Source of the DNA: Hoplostethus atlanticus | Lineage: Eukaryota; Chordata; Actinopteri; Trachichthyiformes; Trachichthyidae | Direction: 5' to 3' | DNA length: 64,000 nucleotides | Assembly: GCA_034670405.1 (NCBI GenBank) | Contig: JAXDDX010000001.1 | Coordinates: forward strand, 11,241,001-11,305,000 | In this document: in pieces, positions 11,601 through 24,070 of the stretch | Layout: every line of letters starts with the position of its first letter | How positions within the stretch are numbered: the stretch's first letter is position 1 | Notes under the pieces: model-generated | The model's input: only the letters and a program-made list of their open reading frames with translations | The model's database searches: none | What the model was told of the DNA's origin: nothing | Program-made: the position numbers and the translations under genes

Positions 11601-13387
11601 TTGCCATCCTATTTAATCTCTACTTTGATCCACACTAATCTCTAACTGTACTTGTTATCCAAGGCTTCCTTTGGCCCAAAGGACTTGTGATCGAAAAATG
11701 CATTCTTAGTTTCCATTCTAGGCCACTTTTGTCTTGATTTCTCAATTCAACCACTGCATCTGGGGTAAATGTGAATAATGCAAAGCATGCTTCACCCTAA
11801 TAACATTCTCTGAGTTGCTTCAACTGCACAGTATAATGGTAAAAGGGGACTAGATGACTGGCTTGGTTAATGGATATTGGCTGGAGCCCAAAACAGTATG
11901 GAGAGATGAGAAGGCCCACACTGATTGCAGGATGAATCAATAGATGATCATAATGTAATCAATATATTACTTAGCATATCCGTGGTGTTCTTTGACATGC
12001 AAATGCAATCCCACCGGCACTGGTAACACACACGAATGCAAACTTTGACACAAATCGTACCTTTTGCAATTGAATGCCGTTCGCTGCTGCACTCTCATGC
12101 CTATTATTGATTTAGAAAATATTTGACTCAGTGACCTGCATTGATAACACAGATTTTTTTCACGAATCAGAAAATAATGATTTGTGTACAGGGCAGTGAA
12201 TGAACTGAACTAAATTGTATTTAACATTATCTGACAAGCACTTACAACAGTTTTCTGCGTTTTGAAAGTATTGAACACCATCTCACAGAGGCAATCTGGC
12301 ACGGGCATGCATGCATACTTCCACTGAGGAAAAGTGTACATTTGCACAGAAGGCTGTCTCCCACTGCAACAGTGACATTATACGTTTTATTTTAATTAGC
12401 AATGAGGGTTGGCTCATGAGAAATCACAGAAATTAAAGTAAAGAAATAAAGAAAAACATTGGATCTTGTCTCATCAGAAAATGTTCAAGAAGCAGTGACT
12501 AACCTCTGAAAGTTTATGAATGTCACCAAACCTCCTATAGTCTCTTTCGGTATGAAGGCATACACTGAGTGATTCATTTTCATTCAGATCAGTTTAATGG
12601 TAAATTCTGTGGACGGTGATGATGGATTTCAGGTTCAATTTACATTGGCCTGTATGTATTGAATATTATATCGCATTATTTGTTGCATTTGTTGAAATGC
12701 ATTATTATTTTATACATTAGATTAGTGGATAAGATTTGCTGCTTGGGCATTCTACCGTAAAAAATGACCTTCCCCTGAAAAACAGGGAAAAATAAAGAAA
12801 AATAAGGAGATAGGCACGTCTCTGTACTAGACGCTCCAAGTTCCACGCCGTAATGAAATGCACATTACACAGAATCATCCTCACACACTGAAAACAGTAA
12901 TGAGTGTTGGAGAAATGACTGTGATGATGCAAGAACTATCGACAATGCATTTATTTCTGGAGATTTGCTTGAAATCATTTATCATTAGCTGTTAGCCTTG
13001 TTCAGTCATTACATTTTTTACAGAAAATTTTTAATGTTCAAATACTCCCTGGCCATTCATATAATACATGTATCTGCATCCATTCATCTACAGTAAAATA
13101 GTTGTATGCAGTTGTATAATTGACAAGAAAAGAAAAGTTTACTTACTTATATATTTTTCTATTATCACATCGAGAAAAATATTCTATATAATGTCCTATT
13201 ACCACAACAGGCTCAGATGTCTGGCATAACTGTCTGTTTCCTCTGCAGGTGAACAAAAGCCCACAGAGTAATGCTTCACACGTCAAACCACGTCAAATGG
13301 TACCTGCACTTTTGAAAAAAAAAAAGAAAAAAATGATATGGAGATTTTTTTTCACTTAACCATTTCAGAGTGTAATGTTGAATTTCT
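8628..13387. other. no recognised gene
   Basis: About 4.8 kb of AT-rich DNA with no recognisable exon or transposon. Small landmarks: a run of ten C at 11407-11416 and an ATTA-containing segment at 12385-12420 that resembles homeodomain targets but is not diagnostic. Overlapping frames on both strands at 10895-11250 are low-complexity coincidences. Confidence 0.55.
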
Positions 13388-13436
13388 AACTATTGTATAT
13401 ACAGTATACATATAGTGTATATACTATTGTATATAC
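13388..13436. repeat. AT-rich palindromic direct repeat
   Basis: The word ctattgtatatacA occurs twice, about 32 bp apart, around internal GTATAC/TATATA palindromes. Such sequence can extrude as a cruciform or slip during replication. Confidence 0.6.
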
Positions 13437-15040
13437 ACATCATTACATGCAAGTGATAGGTTCAAATATGAGCTTTAAGGATAAGCTTTTAGAATAAGTA
13501 CTGCAGAGTTGTCAAAAATTCCCAACAAAACATTTGGGTATAGCTCAATTATCTAAATACTCCCATAGTCACAATAACACCTTTGTGTCTTCTCCAACTG
13601 ATGGTCTGTATCAATATGCTATAGATCCTTAAAGATTTTATGCACCCTAGATTTTCTATTAATGCACAACCATTAGAGGCTTACTGAGTTTGCTACAGAG
13701 AAAATCTTGACTGACAATCAGAGGATAAAGCTTTAAGCATGATATAAACCTTGTAATCCTGTATCATAGCAGATTTAGACATGGTGTAACCTCAGATCCA
13801 GCTTGTTTATCTCTTTGGCTGTGGCTCTGTTCATGCAAAGCAAGCAGTGCTCCAGACAATGCCGTACCTATTCACATGTGAGGCAGGGAGCAGATTTGTG
13901 GCAACTGGATGTGACAGGCAAACCTCTCGCTCTAATCCTCTGGTAGTCTTTCTGCTCAGACGCATAGGCAATCGAGTAGGCCATCCATTCACAAAAAAAA
14001 AGTGTAACACAGACTAAAATGTGCGGGAGGGTTAAAGTCCACAATGAATTATGGAGAGGGAAGTGTGTGATTAGTTGCAATGGCTGCACCATCCTATGTC
14101 CTTATGTATGTATGTCATAAAATGGCATCAGATGTCACTGACTATCAAGTGGAATGGTTAATATACTTAATGCTGGATACTAATCTTTTTGGAGAGCAGC
14201 AATAAGGTGGGTTAAAGAGTCCAGTCATGGCTTCATTTGGCCACAGTAAGGTATCTTCTTGCAAAGCGTGGGAATAATTGAACACCACTGAGGTTCACTA
14301 CTGATTACCTTAATCATATTTCTCCTAGAAAGGTCATTTTACAGTCTGGTTAACTACTGACAATAAGGAGTCAATGACTGGTAAATGATGACATTTATAA
14401 CAAGAGCTGCTTGTGCTGATGTCTAATGGGCAAAGTAACACTGTTTTAAAGAGATTAGCTGTAAGATGAGGAATAGAATATGGGGCCAGATGTGACATGG
14501 CATGACAGACTGTAACCATTAAACACACTAGATGACTGGAAAGTAATTCATGACTCCTACCCTTGCTGTAGTTACTAAATGGTCACTTCATGATTAGAAT
14601 TTTTAACCCATCTAATAAATTTGACAAACTGACAGAGAATTTGATGGTTCATACCAGGTAATTTCAGCCAATGTACATCAGTAGTACATTTGGTTTGAAA
14701 TATACGTGGTTTGGAATTTGTGTTTTTAGAAGATTTTACCCTTCAATTTGATAGTAATTGCACCAAAGTGCACACTAGGATAGCACTGTCTCATTGCTAA
14801 TGCCAGTCTTCTTGACAGATATTTGCAGAAATCCACAGGAACAACTAACCCAGCTGTCAAAGAAAGAGAAAAAATAGCCTATTGTGATTAAGGAAGCTAT
14901 TCAAGACATGATAGTTTTGGTGATTCATTTATGGAAAATTCAAAAAGGTGCATACATTTCATCTTTACTGCTCATATATAAAATTCTGAAAAGTATGTTC
15001 TAATACAGTATGACTATCCAGTTACGATATTGACTAGATA
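13437..15040. other. no recognised gene
   Basis: AT-rich, apparently single-copy DNA up to the Tc1-like element. Frames at 13868-14092 and 14334-14528 (minus) have no recognisable domain. Confidence 0.55.
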
Positions 15041-15215
15041 TATAAAATTATCGGCATTCCTGTATAAATGGCTCCTGAAATATGGTCTGATCTTATCTAT
15101 AACTCAGAACAATAGATAAACACAATGTGATTTAACAAATAACACACATAAAATGTTTAGATGTTGTCGTTGAACATATTGTTCAAATGTGGAAAAGGTA
15201 TGTCAACCATGAGAT

Positions 15216-15590
15216 TTAGTAACTGGTAAAACCTCCATTAGCAGCAATAACCTCAACCAAACATTTCTTGTACCTAGTTGGTATTTTGCACCATTCCTCC
15301 TTACAGAACTGTTTCAGTTCATTGATATTTTGGGATGTCTTGAATGAACGGCTTGCTTCAGGTCATGCCACAACATTTTAATAGGGTTAAGGTCAGGACT
15401 CTGCCTTGGCCATTCCAAAAATGTTAGATTTCCTCTGTTTGAGCCATTCTGTTGTAGATTTGCTTTTGTGTTTGGGAATATTTTTACCCAGCCTCTGTTA
15501 AGGTTCAGATCATGGACCCTGATATTCTCCTGTAGAACTTCCTGATACGATTTGGAATTCATTGATCCCTCAATGATTGAAGCCATCCAA
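15216..15590 (-). pseudogene. Tc1/mariner transposase C-terminal fragment
   Basis: The minus frame 15314-15586 contains the Tc1 C-terminal signature WPRQSPDLNP followed by LWHDLKQAVHSRHPK. It begins at the segment IIEGSMNSKSYQ, so the DNA-binding helices and most of the DDE catalytic core are deleted. The region that should carry the second catalytic Asp is replaced by unrelated residues, and the third acidic residue is Lys (NPIKMLW). A one-base deletion near 15326 ends the frame early. Past it the homology resumes in another frame (ELKQFCKEEW ... IAANGGF) to a stop at 15216-15218. It lies inside the inverted repeats described separately. Family identity is secure; activity is excluded by the missing catalytic residues. 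Confidence 0.9.
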
Positions 15591-15824
15591 GCAGACTCTG
15601 TTGGTAACCAAACTTTGTGGGTTTTTTATATGACAGGACACCTCTAACCCACACCTGATTGTCATCTCATTGATTGGATCACCTGACTTCAATTACCCCT
15701 TTTCATATAAACCATTATCCTAGAGGTTCACATACTTTTCCTCAGGCTGTTTGAACAATATGTTCAATAAAAACATGTAAAAGTATATTTTGATTTGTTA
15801 TTTGTTAAATCATATTGTGTTTAT

Positions 15825-16280
15825 ATGGAGGTTAACGCAAGTTCAATCAGGAAGGCTACCTCTCTCCCGCTCTCATTCATAATTCTGTCAGCTGGAGCCG
15901 AACACACTTCAGCTTAACATCATTGCCAATTATCCAACCACCCTAGCCCACGCTCCTTCCTCCTCCTCTTCCCCTCACACGTTCTTCGGTAACCAATCAC
16001 AAACCATTTCATGTTACTTGTACCTCCTCAGATGCTTCCAGTATTTCTGTCATTTCAGCTGCTGCTCTCTCACCGCAACAGATTGATGCACCACCACCAG
16101 CATCACAACTCCGTCAGATATCCAGAGGGGTTAGATCTTTAGCCTAAGGACCTGTCCCTGGGGAGCTTCACCCTAAGATTGGATACCTCTTGGAGTCTAC
16201 CCCAAACCACTTCTTCTGAACATTTTTCATGTTGTCACAATAAATTCTTGTTATCGTAATCCTAGCCTCTCATGATTGAA
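15825..16280 (+). mobile_element. ~455-bp LTR-like insertion inside the Tc1 terminal repeat
   Basis: Comparing the two Tc1 terminal repeats shows extra sequence between gtgtttat (ending 15824) and ctattgtt (starting 16281). The insert is richer in C and T than its surroundings, has no open frame, and carries AATAAA at 16241-16246 near its right end, as solo LTRs of fish retrotransposons often do. The 9-mers gttcaatca (15841) and tgattgaac (16273) are inverted copies near its ends. I could not find a clean target duplication, so LTR versus other nonautonomous element is not settled. Confidence 0.5.
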
Positions 16281-16381
16281 CTATTGTTATGACTTAGATG
16301 AAGATCAACCCATATTTTAGGAGCCATTTATGCAGGAATGCAGGTAATTCAAAAGGGTTGACAAACTTTCTAGCAACTATA

Positions 16382-19300
16382 CTCGATAATTACTATATAT
16401 GCAATATGTACTTGCACTGATGCACTCAGTTTTGAATTGGAGAAAATCTAAAAATACTGTATCTGATGTCATTGGCAAGAAAACACCACGCACTGTCAAC
16501 ACTCACAGTTAGGTGTACAATCAGTGCTCCCTACACATTGATTATACAGTCAAATGTGATATGTGAGTGCACTGCTCTGTTATTATACTGTCATGTCTGT
16601 TCTCACATCATCTTTGTAAAGGATCAAAGATCAAAACAATATTACAGTACAGTTCATGCTAGCAGGATAAGAGAACAGGAATATATATTTTAGGCTCGTC
16701 TTTTCCCCCAGGCCAATATCCATAAAGCTACCTGCAATATTATGTCTAAACGTATTCCGAATACACATGCAATCCAGTATTTCAGATGAGTTTGCTCATT
16801 CTGAGTATACATGACTTTTGCAAATGGACAATCAATATGATAAATTGGAACCAATTCTTATGGCTATGGCCAGAAATATGGTGGCCATTTTGTCTAGTGC
16901 TCAGCATGAAATGTGAAGATTGCTTTCAGGCATTTCTCTGTTAGCATCAGCTAACAGAGAAACTCCACTGCTCCACTGCTCCCCTGCAACAGAAAAAGCT
17001 GCTGGCAAAAAGACACTTGGTCTTTGCCTGTTTGCTGTATAAATAGAAAATCAATATTAAAATATATTGCATTTCTGTTTGGAAGAGGAAGAAAGTAGGT
17101 CGGGTAAACAGAACCCCATGCCAAAAAATATTTTTCACAAGTGTGGAGAGAGAACAGACCACACAAAGTGGAAAGTGCAAAGGAAAACTTTGGACTATAC
17201 GGAATAACCAACAACTATCCAACTCCAGCCTGTTGTTCTATGTCTGTCCCAACACACCATTTGACACCTTCAACTCCTTGGTTTTTGTGCATTTTGCATT
17301 TCAGCATTTCATGATCCTTTAGTATGGATCAATCAGGCAGTGCAGGCACACTTCCTTCATCATTTGGTGGTACCTTTTTAATCTCATTACTTACATCATT
17401 AATTGACAAGGTATAAAAAATGTTCCCTTATGTAACAAGCCCTAAGCAATTAATTTGTATGCATACCATCTTACTGATTTTATACAAATACATTTTGTTC
17501 ATCTTCATCAAAAGCCATATAACACCTTATAGATTCTGTAAAGACTCCCAGGATAAACCACAATGTAACACTCACTGACTTGAGCATCAGTGCATGGGAA
17601 AATAGAAAAGAGAAATATCCCTTGTATGTCTTTCATAAAAGATTGTCTCAGTTTGAACTTTTGTCCATTTAGTCATTTATTTTGTGAATTGTTTTGAGCC
17701 ATCACTTAATGACTTCCCTTCTGTTACAAATTCCCTTTTGTTTTTTTCGTAGAGAAATTATATGACTATGTGAATATATGAATACTTGTAAAATGGTTCT
17801 GGTAAGATATTGAAGAATTCAGTGTATGTTAGATTGCCATGTATTCAGGCACAGACAAATAGTGTTATCCCATTCCACGCTTAGATAGCAGTGACCTCAA
17901 CTGCACTTAAATATGTTGGTAGTATGTGCTTGCTTGTTTGAACAGCAGCATGGAGAGAGCAACAGAGACACACACAGATACAGAGAGAAAGAATCAGACA
18001 GGAATGAAAGATAGATAAAAATCAGAGAGAGGCAAAGGATCTTGTTCTCTCTGGCTTTAATGTTTCTTAATTAACAAGGCCCAGAATTCAATGACACAAT
18101 GAAACCACATACTGGAGGCACATTTCTGCTCTATGTTGCATCTAACTGGGAGAGTGCAGGCAGCCCCTGTGTGGATAGCATTGTACAAAAGCCCCAAGAC
18201 ACCAGTGATAAGCTTTTTTCCAAACTCTATGCCAGCAATTTAAGCTTTGCCCTTTGCCATAATCCTTCCCAGCCTCACTTTTGGCTGCCATGCAGAAGAG
18301 TATCCACCCTAACTCAAGTTCCCAGACTCTGCACTGCTGATAGTGTCCAGGAAGCCAAATAGTGGTGGCAACTCAGCTACCACCAACCTATTTCCGTTCC
18401 AAGACATGTCTTGATCAGGTTTTTGAGGTACGTAAATGTTGCAGTGACCGATCAAAATAAACTGTTAAAACATGTGCTGGTTCAAGAAATTGGGTGAATT
18501 GTTAACTTTGATACCTTCTGAAAGAGATTCAGAACTGTTATCTACAGTGTTACAGACATTTGGTTTGGATTGGAGTGAAGATGAAAAGGGAAAGGGATGG
18601 CCATGAGGTTGATTTAAAAAGTAGTATTGTACATTAGTGTACTAGGAGAAGCTTGTTTAGTGTTTCAGAGAACTTTAACGTTATGTGGATTCACCTGCAA
18701 ACATGAATTCTCTGCTGTGTTGGATTATCATGATTTCAAAACAATTGGGTAACCCATACCTGTCCCAAGTGTAGCCAATGCTCAAACCTCAACAATTCTC
18801 CATAACAACATTGAAAATGACCAGTCTTGCACCAGGTCTTTCTTTCAAACAGAAATGTATGCATGTGTAACAATGTGTCCACTAGCAGGAACGTCATAGT
18901 ACTTGCACACACACAGTGTATTCCTTAACCATTTTTCGCAGCAATTCTATGGTCCATGTTTTATGAGAAAAAAACATTGTGGGTTAAGGAACAAATGTGC
19001 AAGCAAGAAATGTATGAAATGTAGGAAAGTCCGCTCTCAATGAAGCACCTTTTCTGCTAGAGCTGCCCATGATCAGAGGTGGTTCACCATCCTGAAAATA
19101 TAGTGCTCAACGACAAAGTTTTCACTCTCTGCTGATGAAGGCCTTTTGATTGTGTGTCACAACACATCACTGTTGATATATTTTTCTTTGTCTCCCTCTG
19201 CAGATTGATGGCCTGATGAACCTATACTGAGTAAAGTGTGAAATAGATCATAAAAAAAGCCACCACCATGTCCTGAGCCCAGGCGTTTAGCAACTCTACA

Positions 19301-19818
19301 AGCCTCATCGCCCACGCTACCTTGGAGCCGAGGCCACAACTGTTATATGTGTACAATACAACTGCCTGTGGCTCATGTTCCTATTCAGTTCAATTGGTCA
19401 ATACTCTATCAAAGACTATCAAGTACTCACACTTACATTCAGTTGACACCTCAATTTCCCTCAATCAATTTCAATCAATCTACAACCCTACTAAAACCCA
19501 CTTAGTGTCTCTAGAACCAGGTTCCCAAGTCTGAGACAGTGGGTGTGAAGACCTGGGTGAAAAAATAAATGATTGCCACTTTCCATTCATCTCTTTCTTC
19601 TGGTATTGTTAAAATGTGTGGCCCAGTGCTCAGCTCTGTGGCCCATGAGACACACATCATAGAAACACACAGCTTAAATATGCTACAATAAAGTCTGCCC
19701 AAATTATCACATTTACTCTGTATATACCTCCACTGAATCACTGTGTCACAAGTGTCCCAGTGCATAACATGTTGGTTTCAAATAAATCTGAGACATTTAT
19801 CAGTGATACAGTGCAGAG
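16382..19818. other. no recognised gene
   Basis: AT-rich DNA without a recognisable exon. The overlapping minus frames at 16947-17222 and the plus frame at 18099-18362 show no known domain. It contains the short hairpin listed separately. Confidence 0.55.
16933..16962. repeat. perfect 13-bp inverted repeat, 4-nt loop
   Basis: Arms tttctctgttagc (16933-16945) and gctaacagagaaa (16950-16962) flank the loop ATCA. The stem is too short for a microRNA precursor. It could be a chance palindrome or a template-switch scar. Confidence 0.85.
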
Positions 19819-19889
19819 ACACACACACACAGACATGCACATCAACGCATGCGCACACACATACTCGTGCACTTGCATGCACACACACC
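19819..19889. repeat. interrupted (CA)n microsatellite
   Basis: Several short CA runs separated by TGCATG- and CGCATGCG-like interruptions. Confidence 0.85.
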
Positions 19890-20721
19890 AATCCTTTTTT
19901 TTCTTTGCATATGCTAAATATCTCAGTAAACAGAGATCAAAAAGCAGCACAGGTTTACCATTGTTCTGGTTTATGGAGTGGTTAACCCAGACAGTGTTTT
20001 CATTTGGCCTACATCTGCAACACAACGGAAGACAATTAACTTTGAGAAGAATAATATCAGTCATGCATTAACAGGATGTTTAATGCCACACTGAAAGCCT
20101 TTGGACTGAATCATACTAATTAGTAACGACGATGTTTGAATGTGTGCAGCACAATAATGCAACTCCTGTGTGTGCAATTTTACAGCTGATGCAACTAGGC
20201 AAGGTTTCCATACACCAAGGTGAAGAAAAAAAACAGCAGTCCTGGTAGATCAATTAATTTCATTGTGCATTGATATGTATTCTGAGAAAAACAAAAGACA
20301 CAATCATTGCCTACACATATTGATGCCAGTCAGATATTTAACTATTGATGTAGCTGCACAGAAGCTATCTATTGTTGCTCTAGCTCCCCAACAAACCTTT
20401 AATACATGTGTATACACAGTGCCTATAGAAGCATAACAGTTCACTGAAACTACATGAATGAGTGATATGCATTCATAAATGAATATGTATATAACAAATA
20501 CTCTTAAGTGATTCTATGTCCGACATACGGCAATGTCACTACAACAATAGGATCTAAAAAATATAACATTGTGAAAAATTTGGTTTCCTCTTTGAATGTG
20601 CACAGTATTTTATTTTCAACATTCCCAGACTCAAAGGAGTAAAAGCAAATGCAACCAGAAATGCGTGTAAGGAGGGCATTAGAAATCTCTCAGGTTGACA
20701 GTAGAAGTGAGTCAAAACAAA

Positions 20722-20729
<8 letters not shown>
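19890..20729. other. no recognised gene
   Basis: Mostly AT-rich unique DNA. The 20100-20215 part has a more balanced composition and could be a conserved noncoding segment, but nothing in the sequence alone shows it. Confidence 0.5.

Positions 20730-20763
<34 letters not shown>
20730..20763 (-). repeat. (CA)n microsatellite
   Basis: About 17 uninterrupted CA units preceded by a short CT run. Confidence 0.95.
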
Positions 20764-20765
<2 letters not shown>

Positions 20766-21214
20766 CGCAAGCATGTGCACTATGGCACCTCGGGGGAAAA
20801 GTCAGGTGTCACAAATCCAATCTGAGGGCAGTTTCCTGGCACAGATCACACTGTAGGCAGGATTCGACTATGAAAGGGGAGATTATCAAACTATCAGAAA
20901 CTATTAGACAGAATCAAACTGCTTTTCAAAAGTTTGAGGCAGAAACAGAAACTTTTTTAGGGCAAATGGGGAGAATGAGAAAATTTCAAACTAACTATTT
21001 AAGTATTTACAAAGACCAACCCTCATTATTAATGAATCAATAAACATTTATCAGCGGCTATCCAGTGAGCTGGAAGCCTGTGTGTGTGTGCACTGAGACT
21101 CGGGACCCACTGACAGGCCCCTCCCACTCTCCCCCCTGCTCTGGCGGAGGAGGGTGCTGTGATCAGACGGGCCAGTCGGCACTAATTAGTGTGCATCAGC
21201 GGTACCAATTTGTC

Positions 21215-21366
21215 GCCAAATGCATTGGCTGTCAACAAATAACATTTTCTCCTATGTTTCCAAAAGTAGCTAGATTTGTTGCTAGTTGCTTTTTAATAAT
21301 AAAGTCGCCAAGGGAGTCTGAAAAGTTGCTAAATCTAGTGACAAAGTTGCCAAATTGGCAACACTG
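21215..21366 (-). repeat. dispersed-repeat fragment with hAT-like terminus
   Basis: The right edge ends ...gccaaattggcaacactg. Its complement starts CAGTGTTGCC, the style of hAT-family terminal repeats. The interior repeats motifs such as ttgctaaatctag and gtcgccaa. No matching left end or 8-bp target duplication was found, so it is probably a truncated nonautonomous copy. Confidence 0.4.
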
Positions 21367-21628
21367 AGAGCAAGTTGCTTAAGGTTGATATCACAAAAAA
21401 CTTTGGGGACTTGGCACCCAAACCCAAGTGCTTATTTCCCTTATCCACTCTTTTTGAATATTATGACAGAAATAAAAATCACAATGCTGGCTATGGAAAT
21501 ACATCATGTACAGCAAAAGAAAGTATCACTAAAATATATTTCCAGGTCACAAACAAAACACCTACCAAACCACTTACCTACACCAAAATGCCTCACAATT
21601 AATGCAAATGAAATTGAATCACGTAATC

Positions 21629-21690
21629 ATTTACCTTAACAATACTGAACATGGAGAGGATTTACCTTAACAATACTGAACATGGAGAGG
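21629..21690. repeat. perfect 31-bp tandem duplication
   Basis: Two identical adjacent 31-bp copies (21629-21659 and 21660-21690), each starting atttaccttaacaat and ending catggagagg. Perfect identity suggests a recent duplication. Confidence 0.95.
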
Positions 21691-22084
21691 ATGTATGCTG
21701 TGCAGGAATTAAAGCTCACATAATTTTGTTCAATGACTTAATTAAAGTAATGCATTGCATATTGGGAAAATCCTAACATTTAGATATAGAATAGTTAGTC
21801 ACTGCAGGGAATTAAAGCAAGTGTCACACTGAATGTTCAACATGACTAAATTTAGCTCATTTTAATTTGCTCAAGTGGTATCCTGATAGAGAGCACTATG
21901 ATGGCATGGCTATATGATATGATTAGTCTATTTGAAAATACTCAAACCAGGAGGTCAGGTATTGTTGCCTGTCTGGGTGACCTACTACTACTGTTTTAAG
22001 GCCCAAATACATACTCAGATATCACCTCTCCCCTGAGTTGAACCCCAAATACTGCCAACACATGGTTGAATTGCGTGCTACATT

Positions 22085-22237
22085 GCTTGTCTCGCTCTCT
22101 CTCTATCTCTCTATCTGTCTCCCTCTAACTCTCACACACAACCCCTTTGACAATACATCATAAATGTTATGTGCCTCAGTGCTCCTAACTCTTTTTCTTC
22201 CCCGCTCTCTCTTTCTCTCTTTCTCTGTCTCTCTCTG

Positions 22238-22284
<47 letters not shown>
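22085..22284 (-). repeat. (CT)n and (CT)n-(CA)n microsatellite pair
   Basis: A CT-rich tract at 22085-22134 is followed after ~70 bp by a CT-rich tract (22205-22253) running directly into (CA)n (22254-22284). On the minus strand this is (GT)n then (GA)n, the same order as at 8538. Confidence 0.9.
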
Positions 22285-22287
<3 letters not shown>

Positions 22288-23035
22288 CCTCGATGAAAAA
22301 ACATCATGGACCATAATGGCTTACCTGTAAATATCTATTAATATCCTGAACAACAGAGCTGGAGAGCAAGGACCCATCCAGCACATAATCACTGCATGGC
22401 ATGGCCTGGGCCATGGGCAGACACTCTACAGACATCATCCTGAGGGGCCAGATCTTTGTGTGTAACAGGCAGTGCAAATCAATACCACCAAATGGCAGCT
22501 TGCAGATCTCACATAATTAGACGGAGACACAGGGAGAAGGAGAGTGCTCCACTCAGCCAGACAGACGCATTACACAAGTGTTTTCATCGTGCCTCTTGCC
22601 ATGTTTCACCAACATTCATTCCCTATTGCCTGGCAAAGCTACTCTCACTTTCCACTCAAAGTGAGGATTGACTATACCTAAACAAAGCACCTATGAGAAA
22701 GCAAACAGCACAGTTGAAGCACATAATGTTAATATATGTTCTAATCTACTTCATCCTCTCATTAAATCATCAGATTAACAACGTCCGAAGGCACATATCA
22801 CATACTGCATGTCATGCCCTCTCTACTTTTCCCACCTTTCCTGTCAATGTCCACTGTATGCTGTCAAATGAAACAGCAATAAAGAGGAAAACAATATTTA
22901 AAAAGATCATTTTCATACATGCTACAAACATAACTATCATGGGATAACCTACAGTATGTGGAAGCAAAATAACCCATAATTACTCTGCGAAAAAACATTT
23001 TCCAAAAACATTCCTCTCTGTATAGAGGAGTGTCC
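22285..23035. other. no recognised gene
   Basis: Nothing beyond short frames without known domains. Confidence 0.55.
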
Positions 23036-23112
23036 TCACATGTCCTCTGTCAAGTCAGGTTTATTTATACAGCCCTTTATCACAAACAAGCCTCAAATGA
23101 CTCTACAGGTTA
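23036..23112 (+). repeat. teleost dispersed-repeat fragment
   Basis: The stretch beginning tcaagtcaggtttatttata and followed by cagccctttatcacaaa resembles a repeat common in teleost genomes (a sequence around TTTATTTATAGCCC...TATCACAAA followed by CTTTACAG). The family was recognised from memory and its class is not established here. Confidence 0.5.
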
Positions 23113-23961
23113 ACTAGGTCAGGCTGATAGACAATCAGATTTATGACACAATCAATAATCAATTATCAGTCAATTATGACAGAAGGGCAAAGGGGCAAAA
23201 GGACAGAAGGACACGTGAACTAATTACTGGCTCTAATAACTAATAACTTTTCTTTTACCTCTGTCTGACACCAATGGGTGGAGGGTAATTAGAAGACTAC
23301 TAACAGGTGGGCTAAGGTGCCAAACATTTTTTTAATAAACAACAGTAAATCAACTCTAACTGGCCATTAGACTAAACCTTGAAATGACAGAAATAAGAAA
23401 AGGTGGCCGTGGCCTATGAAAACAAGTGAAGATCACTGCCTGATCCTGTTGATTGTAGTCCTAATAAAAGTCAAACTGCTGGTAAAAAAAATGTAATAAA
23501 GTTATGCTGTAGTGCTATTATAATTAATAACAACAACAAATAATAACTGTTCAATGCATCCGACCTTTCGGATTCTTCATGTTTTGATCTCTCTTGTGTA
23601 TCCATCTCTCTTTGTCTGTCATGGACTCTCTCCATCTTGCGCTCTCCTTGCAAATGATACTGTGTTACTTGGAAAAAGTGAATATTTAGGCTTCTGTGCA
23701 CTTCTGCTGCCCTTTAATGACCTGTCCATTATGGAAGGTGGCCCAATTAAGAGTTCTATTCCTAAGGCTATAGACATTGGAGGACTCATCTCTATGTCTC
23801 CCTTTAACAATAATTTTCATTCTATCTACTTCCACTCTGTTTTTTGCGTTCACACACTACAAGACTATCAGCTCTGACAAAGGGGTCTGGTGGTGAGAAT
23901 GGGCCGTTGATACAAAATAGGCCATTCTTGTTTCATATGCAGAGTTAGGTGAGTATTAAAG
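23113..23961. other. no recognised gene
   Basis: AT-rich DNA with frames on both strands at 23471-23877 that carry no recognisable domain. Confidence 0.5.
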
Positions 23962-24070
23962 TGATGGATGAATGGATAGATGGTTGGATGGAAGGACACA
24001 ATGGGGAGGGGGTGAATAAAACAATGAATGGATGACTGAATGGATGGATGGAGGGATGGTGGGAGAGAGG
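23962..24070 (+). repeat. (GGAT)n-type tetranucleotide tract
   Basis: Imperfect GGATGGAT/GAATGGAT units with GGGAGGGGG interruptions. It resembles the tract at 6204. Confidence 0.85.

Larger units (their letters stand above)
15041..16381 (-). mobile_element. Tc1-like DNA transposon relic, internally deleted and split by an insertion
   Basis: Long imperfect terminal inverted repeats bracket a Tc1-family transposase remnant read on the minus strand. The left repeat (about 15050-15205) contains tttaacaaataac and ttgaacatattgttcaaa. Their reverse complements occur at about 15738-15824, and the outer part (aggagccattta, ttgacaaactttc) appears at 16320-16370. The right repeat is therefore interrupted between about 15824 and 16281. 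The first two-thirds of the transposase is missing and the rest is broken, so the copy cannot move itself, although its inverted repeats are partly preserved. Exact outer ends and TA target duplications are uncertain because the left terminus is diverged. Confidence 0.85.

Noticed and set aside
16933-16962. MicroRNA precursor hairpin
   Set aside because: The stem is only 13 bp with a 4-nt loop, too short for a Dicer substrate.
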